The notes under the pieces were generated by a model. The model was not told the origin of the DNA and did not search any database. It saw nothing but the letters and a program-made list of their open reading frames with translations. From Caldilineaceae bacterium SB0664_bin_27 (GTDB taxonomy: Bacteria > Chloroflexota > Anaerolineae > Caldilineales > Caldilineaceae), in contig VXRG01000061.1 of the NCBI GenBank assembly GCA_009838625.1, forward strand, positions 1-64,000: a stretch of DNA of 64,000 bases, written 5' to 3'. Position 1 is the stretch's first letter, and each line of letters starts with the position of its first letter. The position numbers and the translations under genes are program-made. Shown here in pieces: positions 28,716 to 40,189 of the stretch.

Positions 28716-29327
28716 CTATTCCCGTAGGGAAAGGTTGTCATCTGCGCGGTTATCATCCGCCATCCCCTGAAAAAAGTCAGGCTCTTCCTCCTGCACCTCG
28801 CCGCCGTCGGTCGAGTCTGTGTCCGGCCTGCTTTCCTCCACGCTTCCGTCGTCTGCGGCTGTCGAGTCTGCGCTCGGCTGAAACCACTCGTCCAGCTGCT
28901 GCCCGATACTTTCCAGAAGATACTCCATGCCCACCGGTGGGCCGACGGCGGTTGCGCCGGCAAGGTTCAGCGAATGATCGGCCTGGAACTCGCCACTGCC
29001 CCCATCCCGATTTGTGGGCCGGATAACATGGGTATAGATATACACGTCGGTTTGCGGCTGACTCTCCTCTTCGGCACGCAGCACCTGACTTTCCTGCCCG
29101 CGCGCCGCCCTGCCGCGCCGCCGGGAAGATCGGCGCCGGTTCTCGCTGCGGCGGCGATTCTGGCTCTTTGAACGAGTTCGCTGTTCCGGGCGGGCTTCAT
29201 CCCTGTCCTCCCTCTGCTCGGCAGCGAGAGAAGCATCCTGGCCGCCCTTCCGCCGGCGGCGGCGGAAGTAGCGTCGCTTTCTGGACCTTCCTCTGTCCTG
29301 CTTATCGGGTGGTTCGGTCGATGCCAT
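28716..29327 (-). CDS. Arg-rich protein of unknown function
   Basis: A 203-residue protein that I do not recognise. The first 80 residues are extremely basic, with runs of Arg and Lys (RSRKRRYFRRRRRKGG and RRSENRRRSSRRRGR), suggesting binding to RNA, ribosomes or DNA. The middle has a short ordered-looking segment (TDVYIYTHVIRP, then SLNLAGATAVGPPVGMEYLLESIGQQLDEWF), and the tail is acidic and Asp/Glu/Ser-rich. The strong split of charge is unusual. It is 33 bases upstream of asnS and 32 bases downstream of the LysM protein, so it is part of the same operon. Codon usage looks like a real gene. Confidence 0.65.
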   Translation of the reverse strand: MASTEPPDKQDRGRSRKRRYFRRRRRKGGQDASLAAEQREDRDEARPEQRTRSKSQNRRRSENRRRSSRRRGRAARGQESQVLRAEEESQPQTDVYIYTHVIRPTNRDGGSGEFQADHSLNLAGATAVGPPVGMEYLLESIGQQLDEWFQPSADSTAADDGSVEESRPDTDSTDGGEVQEEEPDFFQGMADDNRADDNLSLRE

Positions 29328-29359
29328 GGAAAACGATTTCCTTTCGCAAAAGCCTCTGG

Positions 29360-30124
29360 CTATTCGTCGCCGGCCACTGTACTCTGCGCAATCAGTTCAC
29401 CGCCGGGGTTACGCAGAACAACGGTAGAGCCGCTCTCCCAGGCCGCTGCATCCCGGCCCCAATAACGATTGATGCTGTTTTCCTCTCCGGAACCCGTGTT
29501 CAGACGGATCCCACTGCCGGGCAACAAAAGGATGTTGCCGAAAGTATAGATCGGTCCCCCGTCGCGGCTTAGAGTCCACCCTTGCAGATCGACAGCGCCA
29601 TCGCTATCGTTCACGACCCGCACCGACTCCTCCGCTAGTTCGCCGGCATTCTCGATGCGCAGTTGCAGACCCCGTTGCGGCAGACCGACCGCGCTGCCCC
29701 CTGGCGCGCTGCCCTGCTGTTGAGAGATGGGAATCGTCAGACGCTGGCCAACATAGACCAGATTCGGATCGGCCAGATCATTGATCTCCATCAGCCTGTT
29801 CGAAGAGACGCCGTAACGCGCCGCGATGGCCGACAAACTGTCCCCTTCCTTGACGATATAGATCTCCGTTTCGCCTGGATCAGGCGACGGCGCCGCAACT
29901 ACTGTAGGGGTTGCGGCCGGAGAAGCTCCACCTTCCGGGGCCGTCTGAGCATTCCCTGATGTTGGCGTTGCAACCAGAACTACCGCTGGCGCCGATGTCG
30001 CAGGTACGATCAACTCCTCCGGCCTCGGTCGCCGCTGCTCCGCTATCCAAACGACGATCACGGCAATCGTCAAACTGACAAAGGCGTTGACGAGAATGAA
30101 GAAGACGAGAAGGCGGCGATTCAT
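29360..30124 (-). CDS. Membrane-anchored LysM and lamin-tail domain protein
   Basis: A 254-residue protein with one N-terminal transmembrane helix (residues about 5-27), an Ala/Pro/Thr linker, a LysM domain at 88-133 (YIVKEGDSLSAIAARYGVS to VGQRLTIPI), and a C-terminal segment at about 152-250 like the lamin-tail domain (LTD): LRIENAGELAEESVRVVN, LQGWTLSRDG and TVVLRNPGGE. LysM binds peptidoglycan glycan strands; LTD domains are beta-sandwiches often found outside the cell. The pair suggests an envelope structural role. It heads the minus-strand operon to tsaD and diverges from secA. Confidence 0.85.
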   Translation of the reverse strand: MNRRLLVFFILVNAFVSLTIAVIVVWIAEQRRPRPEELIVPATSAPAVVLVATPTSGNAQTAPEGGASPAATPTVVAAPSPDPGETEIYIVKEGDSLSAIAARYGVSSNRLMEINDLADPNLVYVGQRLTIPISQQQGSAPGGSAVGLPQRGLQLRIENAGELAEESVRVVNDSDGAVDLQGWTLSRDGGPIYTFGNILLLPGSGIRLNTGSGEENSINRYWGRDAAAWESGSTVVLRNPGGELIAQSTVAGDE

Positions 30125-30294
30125 TTACCTGCAGTGGCCTGTGGCTCAGGGAAAAGATGGCCAGCGGACACCACTAGCCACTGGCCACGGTCACATTGTA
30201 GCACAGATCGCTGAAACCATGTACTGATGTAGTATTCTTCGCATAGGTCTTTGGCACTTCGACAGACAGCGGCAACAGAACAGTATCCGCTACA

Positions 30295-30322
30295 TTGGCG
30301 GTTTCCCTGTGCATGGTAGAAT
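30295..30322 (+). promoter_or_regulatory. Possible secA promoter
   Basis: TTGGCG, a 16-base spacer and TAGAAT resemble a housekeeping sigma promoter. They sit about 190 bases before the secA start, in the 387-base divergent spacer between the LysM gene and secA. Nothing else clear was found in this spacer. Confidence 0.35.
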
Positions 30323-30511
30323 AGGCGGTGCAGCCTGGACTACGATCCGTATGCTTGAAGGGCAGACTGACAGACGTGCATGCACATCGGAGAGCAACTT
30401 TTCTCCGTACTTCGTATGGTGTAAGGGGAGGCGAGACGCCCCCTTCGATTTTGCCCATTGCTGCATCTCCGGACCGCGGGGGCCGGCAACTGGCAAACAG
30501 AGGGATGCAAT

Positions 30512-33448
<2,937 letters not shown>

Positions 33449-33511
33449 CTTTCCTGGCCTAGGCGGTGCCAATAGACGGTAATTCTGAGGCCGCCTGTAG
33501 AAGGCCTGCCG

Positions 33512-35779
33512 CTAGTCTGGGGTCGCCACCCGTATCAACACCGTCCGCCGGCGCCAGAGCACCGTCCGATTCAGCAGCTGCCCCCGAATCCAACTCTCGA
33601 CCTGCTCCACTTCCTCAGGCTGCATCTGCTGGGCCAGCCGCTCAGCATAGGACTTGCGCTCGCCAGGAGCCGGGCCGAACCAGCGCCGGACATGCGCTTC
33701 AGTAATGCGCAGATCGGTGTCGGTGTCGATCCGCTCCAGCGAGACCCGCCCGGCTCGCGCCTCTGCAGGAAAGACGGCGGAGAGAGCTGCCTGCAAAGTC
33801 TCCTCATCCCAGTTGACCAGCCCATCCGTCGTATCGGCGTAAATCGACTCTTCGGCCGCAACCAGCCGCTCGGCCAGCTCCGGCTGAAGCAGAGAGCGGT
33901 CTCCTAAGTCGTATAATCTCTGCGTATGTCTCGGTATCGTCTCGGCCAGCGCAAGCCAGCCGCCCGCGGCCAGGTGTTCGGCCAGATGCGCCAGGGCAGC
34001 CCCTTTATCCACGCAGCCAAGCAGGGAGTTGCGTCCGATGATCGCATCAAAACGGACATCTTCCGTACCGAGCAGTTGCGCCGTCTCTTCCACCGTCCCT
34101 TGCAGCACAACCGGCCGCTCGACTTCGCCCAGATTTTGTGCCTGCTCCTGCAGCGCATGGCTGTCTGCCTCGCTGAACGCCAGTGCGTAGACACCGCCTT
34201 CGGGCGCGCGCCGCAGCGCCTCCCAGGTCAGCAGACCGCTGCCGGCGTTCACATCCAGTACGACACTGTGCCGCTCAAGGGGGCCGCCGTCCAGAATGCG
34301 GTCCCGCAACGCAGCCATCGCTTCCCCGGCCTGCGCAATCGTCCGCTGCAGCCACCGATCGCGGGCCGACCCGTCGGGTTCGAATGTCAGAATCTCCGGC
34401 GGCGCGCCAACGCCTTCCAGCATGGCGGCCAGCTGGGCTTCGCGTCGCTGGGTGACGGCGAGGCCGATCCGGGCCTCATATCCCTGGTCCGTCGGCTCGT
34501 AAAAGACCCTGCCCTGCAGCGCGCCGGGAAGATATTGCTGCGCCACCCAGTGGTCCCGGTAAGCGTGCGGATAGAGATAGCCGGCACCGTGCCCAAACCC
34601 TTCGCTGTCGCGGTTGCCGTCGCGCAGATGGCTGGGAACATCAGAATCAGGTTCATTGCTCACAGCCTCAAGCGCGTCGAAAAATGCCAGCACCGAATTG
34701 GACTTTTCCGCGGTCGCCAGATAGAGCGCGGCCTGAGCCAGGGGAAAGTTGCCTTCCGGGAGGCCGACGCGGTCAAAGGCCTCGGCGCAGGCGGTGACAA
34801 CCTGAACGGCTTGCGGGTCGGCCAGGCCCACATCCTCGCTCGCCAGGATCAACATGCGCCGAAAGATATAACGCGGCTCTTCACCGGCGTAAATCATCTT
34901 CGCCAGCCAGTACAGCGCTGCATCCGGGTCGCTGCCGCGCAGGCTCTTGATGAAAGCGCTGATCGTATCGAAGTGATAGTCGCCCTCCTTGTCATAGAGC
35001 ACGGCGCGGCGCTGAATCGACTCCTCAGCGATGGCGAGTGAAATCCGAACCGTCCCGTCCACATTTGCGTCAGTCGTCTCCACGGCCAGCTCCAGCGCGT
35101 TGAGCAGGGCGCGGGCATCGCCATTGGCGATAGAGACCAGATGCTCGGTCGCCTCGTCCTCGATTTCAACGCGCCGGCCGCCGTAGCCGCGCTGGGGTGT
35201 GTCGAGAGCGGTCTGCATAATCTGGCGCAGATGCTCTTCTGTCAGCGTCTTCAACTGAAAGATGCGGCTGCGGCTGACCAGGGCCTTGATGACCTCAAAA
35301 TAGGGATTCTCGGTCGTGGCGCCGATGAACGTAACCGTGCCATTCTCCACCCAGGGCAGAAGGGCATCCTGCTGGGCCTTGTTGAAACGATGCACCTCAT
35401 CGACAAAGAGAATTGTCCTCTGATCGTGAAGCGCCAACCTCTCCTGGGCCTCCGCCACCGTCGCGCGGATGTCCTTGACGCCGGCCAGTACAGCGTTAAG
35501 CGCGCTGAAATGGGCCGCCGTGGTGTTGGCGATCACCTGGGCCAAGGTCGTCTTGCCGGTGCCGGGGGGACCATAGAAGATGAGGCTGCTCAGCCGGTCC
35601 GCCTGAATCGCGCGCCGCAGGAGCCGGCCCGGGCCTACAATCGCTTCCTGGCCGATGAACTCATCGAGAGTGCGGGGCCGCATGCGCGCGGCCAGCGGCG
35701 CATTGGCATCGATCCGCTCCGCGCGTGCCTGCGCAAACAGATCCTCCGCTGGCTTCCTTCCTTGAGTATAGGTCACCAC
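33512..35779 (-). CDS. rarA: RarA-type AAA ATPase fused to a methyltransferase-like domain
   Basis: The first part is a replication-associated recombination ATPase (RarA/MgsA): [17 protein letters not shown], Walker [36 protein letters not shown] and the SRSRIFQL arginine finger, with the RarA tetramerisation region ([47 protein letters not shown]). A C-terminal half of about 280 residues follows that reads as a SAM methyltransferase ([19 protein letters not shown]). RarA acts at stalled forks. The GTG at 35779 follows AAAGG and matches the family start; the open frame runs further to 35995, but that part is a transposase scrap in frame by chance. Length from GTG is about 755. Confidence 0.9.
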   Translation of the reverse strand: MVTYTQGRKPAEDLFAQARAERIDANAPLAARMRPRTLDEFIGQEAIVGPGRLLRRAIQADRLSSLIFYGPPGTGKTTLAQVIANTTAAHFSALNAVLAGVKDIRATVAEAQERLALHDQRTILFVDEVHRFNKAQQDALLPWVENGTVTFIGATTENPYFEVIKALVSRSRIFQLKTLTEEHLRQIMQTALDTPQRGYGGRRVEIEDEATEHLVSIANGDARALLNALELAVETTDANVDGTVRISLAIAEESIQRRAVLYDKEGDYHFDTISAFIKSLRGSDPDAALYWLAKMIYAGEEPRYIFRRMLILASEDVGLADPQAVQVVTACAEAFDRVGLPEGNFPLAQAALYLATAEKSNSVLAFFDALEAVSNEPDSDVPSHLRDGNRDSEGFGHGAGYLYPHAYRDHWVAQQYLPGALQGRVFYEPTDQGYEARIGLAVTQRREAQLAAMLEGVGAPPEILTFEPDGSARDRWLQRTIAQAGEAMAALRDRILDGGPLERHSVVLDVNAGSGLLTWEALRRAPEGGVYALAFSEADSHALQEQAQNLGEVERPVVLQGTVEETAQLLGTEDVRFDAIIGRNSLLGCVDKGAALAHLAEHLAAGGWLALAETIPRHTQRLYDLGDRSLLQPELAERLVAAEESIYADTTDGLVNWDEETLQAALSAVFPAEARAGRVSLERIDTDTDLRITEAHVRRWFGPAPGERKSYAERLAQQMQPEEVEQVESWIRGQLLNRTVLWRRRTVLIRVATPD

Positions 35780-35863
35780 AACGTAGCTGGCCTTTCGCTG
35801 GCGGGGCCCAGGCAGTTCGCCCGCGGTCCGCTCGCTGAATCCGGGAGAAGGGACACAAGAAGT

Positions 35864-35995
35864 TATTCGCAAAGGGTCAATCAGGGGTCGCCCGCCCGGT
35901 TTGGCCGCGGGAGTCAGACGCTGGCCAATAAACCACTGGCTGTCACTCAAATCTGTTGGGTATCGTTTGGTTTTCACATAGACTACGTATACCAC
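35864..35995 (-). mobile_element. IS5-family transposase N-terminal remnant
   Basis: A 37-residue stretch, KRYPTDLSDSQW followed by RLTPAAKPGGRPLIDPLRI, matches the start of IS5-type transposases (KRYPTDLSDAQW, then a PAKPGGRP element). It is continuous with the rarA frame but ends abruptly; no rest of the transposase, no clear terminal inverted repeats and no target duplications were seen. It is a scar of a past insertion at the edge of a decay zone. Because it precedes rarA in frame, automatic start calls may wrongly extend that gene. Confidence 0.7.
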
Positions 35996-36053
35996 ATTTT
36001 GGCCGACAGCCTTTACTTTTCAAACAGCCTCTCAGGAAAGGAGCCAAACTAGC

Positions 36054-36759
36054 ATGCAAACCAAAACCATACCTCAAACTGCGGTCGCCCACGGAAGAGC
36101 TGGATGAAGCGCATCAACTGGAAGTCCAGATTCTGAAATTGAAGAATCTGGGTTACACGATGGTGCGCGGCGCGATCCCGCCAGACATGCTGAAGGAGAT
36201 TCAGAACGCTTCTGATAGGAAAATGAACGAACAGATCGCGCGTATGGGGAGGGATTTCCGCAACACATTCAACCACTTCGACTTAATTCCACTTTGGCAA
36301 GACCCAAGCTTGGCATAACGATGCGCGGGGAATAAGAAACCTTCCGACATGACCCCGCCGATTTATATCCGGCTCAGTTTTCTGATCGAAGATGTGGAGG
36401 AGGACATGGGGCCTACCGCACTGTTGCCCGGCACGCATGGTACCCATGTCAACTCGCCGCCCTGGTTCACAGCACCCGATGGTCAGCCGCGTCAAGTGCC
36501 TGAGATGGTCCTGGCCAGCGGCAAAGCGGGGGACTGCCTGATCAACGACACATCGATCTACCATACCAACACGCCCAATCTGAGCGACCGGGTACGCAAG
36601 GTTATCTGGGCGTTGTACGCCGGGTCGCGGACGCCGATCTGGGTGTGAAAGGATCTGCCGGAAGACTACAGGGACCAAGCCCGCCTGACCAAGACGGATG
36701 CGGGCGCCTCGGATGATCCGGTTATGGCGGCGCTGTTTCGGAACCTGCCTGAGGATTGA
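36054..36759 (+). pseudogene. Broken phytanoyl-CoA dioxygenase (PhyH) gene
   Basis: The ATG at 36054 has a good site (AGGAAAGGAG) but hits a stop after 17 codons. A neighbouring frame then reads LGYTMVRGAIPPDMLKEIQ, the N-terminal part of PhyH proteins. After a TAA at 36316, the same frame continues with YIRLSFLIEDVEEDMGPTAL, LLPGTHGTH and later NDTSIYHTNTPN, the C-terminal half. A further TGA at 36646 interrupts DLPEDYRDQARL, before a final stop at 36757. The iron-binding HxD segment in the middle is missing. So at least one frameshift, two stops and a deletion have destroyed the gene. An intact relative is at 37315. Confidence 0.75.
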
Positions 36760-36815
36760 TGCAGCGCGGGCAACCCTGCCGCGCTTGCCGCCGCGGATCG
36801 CGGCGTGCAATGCAG

Positions 36816-36953
36816 CTATGCTTTTAGTCCGGTGACGATGATGCCGCTCAAATGGTTGGCCATCTTCAAGTCGGCGATGGTGATGTAACGGGGCACAAGA
36901 ACCACTGCAAAGGGGATCATAATCGTAGAGAGCAGCAGGGTGAAGAGCTTCTC
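36816..36953 (-). pseudogene. Relic of a carbohydrate ABC permease
   Basis: The frame gives KLFTLLLSTIMIPFAVVLVPRY, the mid-region of MalG-type sugar permeases, then jumps to the C-terminal end IIVTGLKA and a stop. The sequence between these, including the EAA loop, is deleted, and no start is visible upstream. It is a leftover of a transporter gene and lies beside the broken PhyH gene, so a PhyH-linked importer operon may once have been here. Confidence 0.6.
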
Positions 36954-37118
36954 CTTCCCCCTGTGTGGTCGAATCCTGATTCTCCCCATCCGTGAAAAAA
37001 ACACCGGGAGGATCGTTCCTCTCGGATAGGGAGGTCTGTAGAGATGACGGCACCGGTCCGCCCTGCGATGCACGCAACCTTATCTCATGCACGCTGCAAC
37101 AAGGACTTTGCCGGGGAA

Positions 37119-37167
37119 TTGACATTTCAGATAGCAAGCAATATAGTTGCTTTCGGGTGCAACTATA
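37119..37167 (+). promoter_or_regulatory. Strong promoter overlapped by a palindromic operator
   Basis: TTGACA (37119-37124), exactly 17 bases, then TATAGT (37142-37147) is a near-perfect sigma-70 promoter. An inverted repeat, TATAGTTGC at 37142-37150 and GCAACTATA at 37159-37167 with an eight-base gap, overlaps the -10 and extends downstream, as expected for a repressor site. The intact PhyH gene starts about 150 bases downstream, after a long leader. Confidence 0.65.
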
Positions 37168-37314
37168 GCACGTATTGCCGTTGTGTCAGACGATTTTTCG
37201 ATCCCCGATTCAGACCAGAGATCCGTCCATTCTATCATTCGGGTCACGCGCCCGGGCCTCGATTCCACACGGCGCACTCGCGGCCTGGGGGACTCCACAC
37301 GTGAGGGAGGGAAG

Positions 37315-38130
37315 ATGGAGCTGACATGCAAGCAGAAACAGTTTTTCGAAACCTTCGGATACCTAGCTCTGCCCGGTCTGCTGGAGGATGAAATCGACTG
37401 GATCACCGAGGAGTTCGAGGCGGTCTTCCAAGGACGAAACGTTGTCCATGACGGCAGCAAACGCTCCTGCATCGTGCCCTTTATCGACCAGCGCGAACGG
37501 CTCAGCACTCTCCTGGATCATCCCAAGCTGGTGGGGTTGATTTCCGGCGTGCTGGGCGAGGATTTCAACTACCTGGGCGGCGATGGCAACTTCTACACCG
37601 GCGACACCCGCTGGCACAGCGACGGCTTCCATGAGGTGGGCAAGTTTCTCAAAGTCGCGCTCTATCTGGATGAGGTCGGCCAGGATAGCGGCTGCCTGCG
37701 CGTCATCCCCGGCACGCACCGGCAGGACATGTTCATGGGCTGGGAAGCCCGCCAGGCAAGTGAGTCCCTGGAGCGCTGGGGGATAGAGCAAAATGACGTG
37801 CCGGCGATGGCTCTGGAGACGCGGCCGGGCGACGTGGTCGCCTTCAATCACAACCTGATGCACGCCTCCTTTGGCGGCAGCATACGGCGTCGCATGTTCA
37901 CCCTCAACTGTTGCGCCCACTGCGGGACTGATCTGGAGATTGAGGAGCTGAAGCAATACATCGCCAACCACCACCGCTATTGGATCGATCAGATGCACTC
38001 GGATGTCATGCGCCGGACCGCGTCGCCCGCCCGTATGCGCCACCTGCAGCAGGTAATCGACAACGAGGGGCATCTCCCGGCACTGTCCGCCAAGGCGCGC
38101 ATGGAGATGTCCGAACCTGCGCATGGGTAG
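37315..38130 (+). CDS. Phytanoyl-CoA dioxygenase family protein
   Basis: A 271-residue Fe(II)/2-oxoglutarate-dependent dioxygenase. The iron triad is readable: HxD in RWHSDGF (H101, D103) and the distal His in NLMHASFGGS (H183), with arginines just after it for 2-oxoglutarate binding, and an IPGTHRQD segment in the double-stranded beta helix. PhyH proteins hydroxylate varied small molecules; the substrate is not evident. The ATG at 37315 is preceded by a GAGGGAGGG run and marks the family start; the same frame extends upstream to 37147 without homology. A strong promoter with a palindrome precedes it. It is only distantly similar to the PhyH proteins at 48836-51889. Confidence 0.88.
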   Translation: MELTCKQKQFFETFGYLALPGLLEDEIDWITEEFEAVFQGRNVVHDGSKRSCIVPFIDQRERLSTLLDHPKLVGLISGVLGEDFNYLGGDGNFYTGDTRWHSDGFHEVGKFLKVALYLDEVGQDSGCLRVIPGTHRQDMFMGWEARQASESLERWGIEQNDVPAMALETRPGDVVAFNHNLMHASFGGSIRRRMFTLNCCAHCGTDLEIEELKQYIANHHRYWIDQMHSDVMRRTASPARMRHLQQVIDNEGHLPALSAKARMEMSEPAHG

Positions 38131-38410
38131 TCCCTGCTGACGCGATCGATTCCTATCGCATGTTGGATGAGGGGAATCGCTTCGGATCACGCCCAAGCAA
38201 TCAACTTACGACCAATACTTTGTGGGTGAGTTTGACACCGCCTCGCAACCCATCTCTGTAAAAAACCGCGATAGGCGCCGTCAACCCGGATGAGACGGAG
38301 TTTCTGGCCGAAGCCGCAGCCTCGTCTAAGCAGTTGCCGTGCCCTTCGAGGTCAGGCAGTTCAGCGGTCGTGACCTGGGACGGCCAGGAGGTCCTTTTGC
38401 CAGTATCTGC

Positions 38411-38815
38411 TGTGGATAAACCGTCCACACATGGGAAAAAGGGGGATGACTGGGGATAACTTCGGGGATAACACTGAAAAAAGTGGATAAGGCCTGCTAA
38501 TAACCCTTGCTGTTTCTTTATCCCCATTTCCCGTGAGTTATGCTCACTCGGGCACAACTTTGGGATAATTTCTACATCTTGTGTAGCGCTTTTGTTCGGC
38601 GGATCACTCCATCCAAATCGTTCCTGCGCTTCCCTCTGAATTATCCCCACTAAAATCGCGCTCATCAGACTGCCCAGCCACTACATACAGTCACTCTTCA
38701 ATCGCATTACCACATATAGTTCCTTGGATTCACATATCCACATTTCCCCAGTCCCTACGAAGTCATACTAAAATAATAAAAAAAGATCATGAACAAAAAA
38801 GTGTTTAAAAAAGTC
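38411..38815. other. Candidate chromosomal replication origin (oriC)
   Basis: Seven DnaA-box-like 9-mers lie within 330 bases. On the minus strand: 38411-38419 (exact TTATCCACA), 38451-38459 and 38463-38471 (TTATCCCC plus A or G), and 38482-38490 (TTATCCACT). On the plus strand: 38518-38526 and 38641-38649 (both TTATCCCCA) and 38734-38742 (ATATCCACA). The two groups face each other. An AT-rich tract at about 38764-38815, with runs of A and T, follows on the right and could be the duplex unwinding element. No dnaA, dnaN or gyrB is in this window, so the identification rests on box density. No gene was recognised from 38131 to 38813. Confidence 0.65.
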
Positions 38816-39332
38816 ATTGGGACTCAAAAAGAATCGAATTTGGAGGAAGGTGAGGGAGTGGATTCGAATGACCGCCCCACCCGTCGACCACAACATACGG
38901 AAAAACGCGGATGCCAAAGTGAAAATGCTGTCCTGACTCGGGCAACTGGTTGAAGTAGCCAATCAACTCCCCCCGCTCCACACGCTGCCCTGCGTCGACA
39001 ACGAAGTTCTGAAAACGCGTGTAGAGAGACTCACCCCATGGGTGTGAGATGCGGATAAAGCGGCCGTATCGTTCGCCGTCATTACCGATTGTCGTGACAA
39101 TACCGCTGTCCGCGGCCAAGATTCTCTCGCTGGGGTGCAGTTCAAAATCGACGCCATTATGTCCGAGGAGAGCTTTGGTGCCCACAACGAAGCGGCGGTA
39201 GTGCTCCGGGTGGGCCCCCCACTCCTGAACGATACGCCGCTGGCCTTCAAATGGCGCCGCCAGGTAGACGCCCTCCGGTTCGTAACAACCGTTTTCAATT
39301 GCGCCTTGAAGAAAGTCGAAAGACATCGGCAC
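38814..39332 (-). CDS. M23-family peptidase-like protein
   Basis: A 172-residue protein with LytM/M23 features: GHNGVDF with H58 and D62, a conserved IRISHPWGESLYTRF beta strand, GQRVERGELIGYFN, and HFHFGIR with H138, which together form the zinc site of peptidoglycan endopeptidases. These enzymes cut cell-wall cross-bridges. No signal peptide or membrane anchor is visible at the chosen start, so either the protein is exported another way, acts inside the cell, or the start is misplaced. The C-terminal end lies against the AT-rich part of the putative origin. Confidence 0.8.
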   Translation of the reverse strand: MPMSFDFLQGAIENGCYEPEGVYLAAPFEGQRRIVQEWGAHPEHYRRFVVGTKALLGHNGVDFELHPSERILAADSGIVTTIGNDGERYGRFIRISHPWGESLYTRFQNFVVDAGQRVERGELIGYFNQLPESGQHFHFGIRVFPYVVVDGWGGHSNPLPHLPPNSILFESQ

Positions 39333-39458
39333 GGTGAGGGTCTGATCTTGAGCGGGTCGGTGCCCAGACGCAATGCCTGCGTCTGAAGAAGCTACAAACT
39401 TGGGCCGGCAGAGGCGGACGGAGTCCGCTGCAAACCGAAGTCGAATTCGCTGACAGGA

Positions 39459-39488
39459 TTCGACAACAACTCCGCAAAAAGGTATACT
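39459..39488 (+). promoter_or_regulatory. Possible promoter of the FmdB-like gene
   Basis: TTCGAC, 18 bases, then TATACT form a moderate sigma-70 type promoter in the 275-base spacer between the M23 gene and the FmdB-like gene. It would leave a leader of about 110 bases. Confidence 0.4.
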
Positions 39489-39607
39489 TATCTAATGCGC
39501 CCTTTACGGTACAGGACGCAACAGATCGGGACATGAGAGGACTCCGAGTAGTATAGTTGTGTCCGCGGATTTGACAAAGAAAATCACGACAAAGAAGAGA
39601 CTGTTCG

Positions 39608-39967
39608 ATGCCAATCTATGAACTTGCCTGCAAAGAGTGCGGTCATCAATACGAACGCATCGTGTCATTTTCCAGCACCGTTCTTCCCGCTTGCCCGGCC
39701 TGTAGCTCGGTCGAAGTCACCCGGCTTCTCAGCCAGCCGGCCATTCATTTCAAAGGAAGTGGATGGTACATAACCGATAGCAAGAAGGAGGACGAAAAGA
39801 AGAAAGCCGCGGCCCAGAAGAAAGAGGCGCAAAAGACTGACAGCAACGGTTCCGGGCCGGAAAAGTCCGCAGAGAGCGAATCGAAGAGCGAGGCCAAGAG
39901 CGAAACCAAAGCGGAATCTAATACCAGTTCAACGGGCGAAAAGAGCGCTGCAAAGGAAAAAAGTTAG
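39608..39967 (+). CDS. FmdB-family zinc ribbon protein
   Basis: A 119-residue protein with the FmdB/CxxC_CxxC_SSSS zinc ribbon at its start: MPIYELACKECGHQYERI, then CPACSS, with Cys8, Cys11, Cys29 and Cys32 to bind zinc. The family was first noted next to formamidase and amidase genes and may regulate transcription, but its role is still uncertain. From residue 58 on it is a highly charged Lys/Glu/Ser tail, probably disordered. It is a single-gene unit, with a promoter candidate upstream and a strong terminator about 110 bases after its stop. Confidence 0.88.
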   Translation: MPIYELACKECGHQYERIVSFSSTVLPACPACSSVEVTRLLSQPAIHFKGSGWYITDSKKEDEKKKAAAQKKEAQKTDSNGSGPEKSAESESKSEAKSETKAESNTSSTGEKSAAKEKS

Positions 39968-40075
39968 TTTTCGCCTGTTGCGGCAGCGCCCGCAGTGCGC
40001 TGGAATCCGCATACACTGGCCAGCGTAGCCGCACAACGGAGTGGAAGCGCAATGGTCTGCGCTCCTGACGATCAG

Positions 40076-40105
40076 CACCCTTGCCTATTCAGTAAGGGTG
40101 TTTTT
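40076..40105 (+). terminator. Rho-independent terminator
   Basis: CACCCTT and AAGGGTG form a seven-pair stem around an 11-base loop, followed at once by TTTTT. It ends the FmdB-like transcript. The facing gene at 40190 is on the other strand, so it may help shield both. Confidence 0.8.
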
Positions 40106-40189
40106 GTACCATTCAAAGCAGCGTTTTGGGACGAAGGGCCCTAACTTTGCGGAACGAATCAGGGGAGTTCTGCGGGCAGTTGTTCGCTG

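Noticed and set aside
26883-28727. 614-codon plus-strand open frame opposite asnS and the WecA-like gene
   Set aside because: It is antisense to two well-supported genes, its translation has no recognisable domain, and long antisense frames are common in GC-rich DNA.
33926-35041. 371-codon plus-strand open frame opposite rarA
   Set aside because: Antisense to a conserved ATPase and without any recognisable domain.
38201-38665. 154-codon minus-strand frame inside the origin-like region
   Set aside because: It overlaps the DnaA-box cluster, has no known domain, and its composition is unlike the neighbouring genes.
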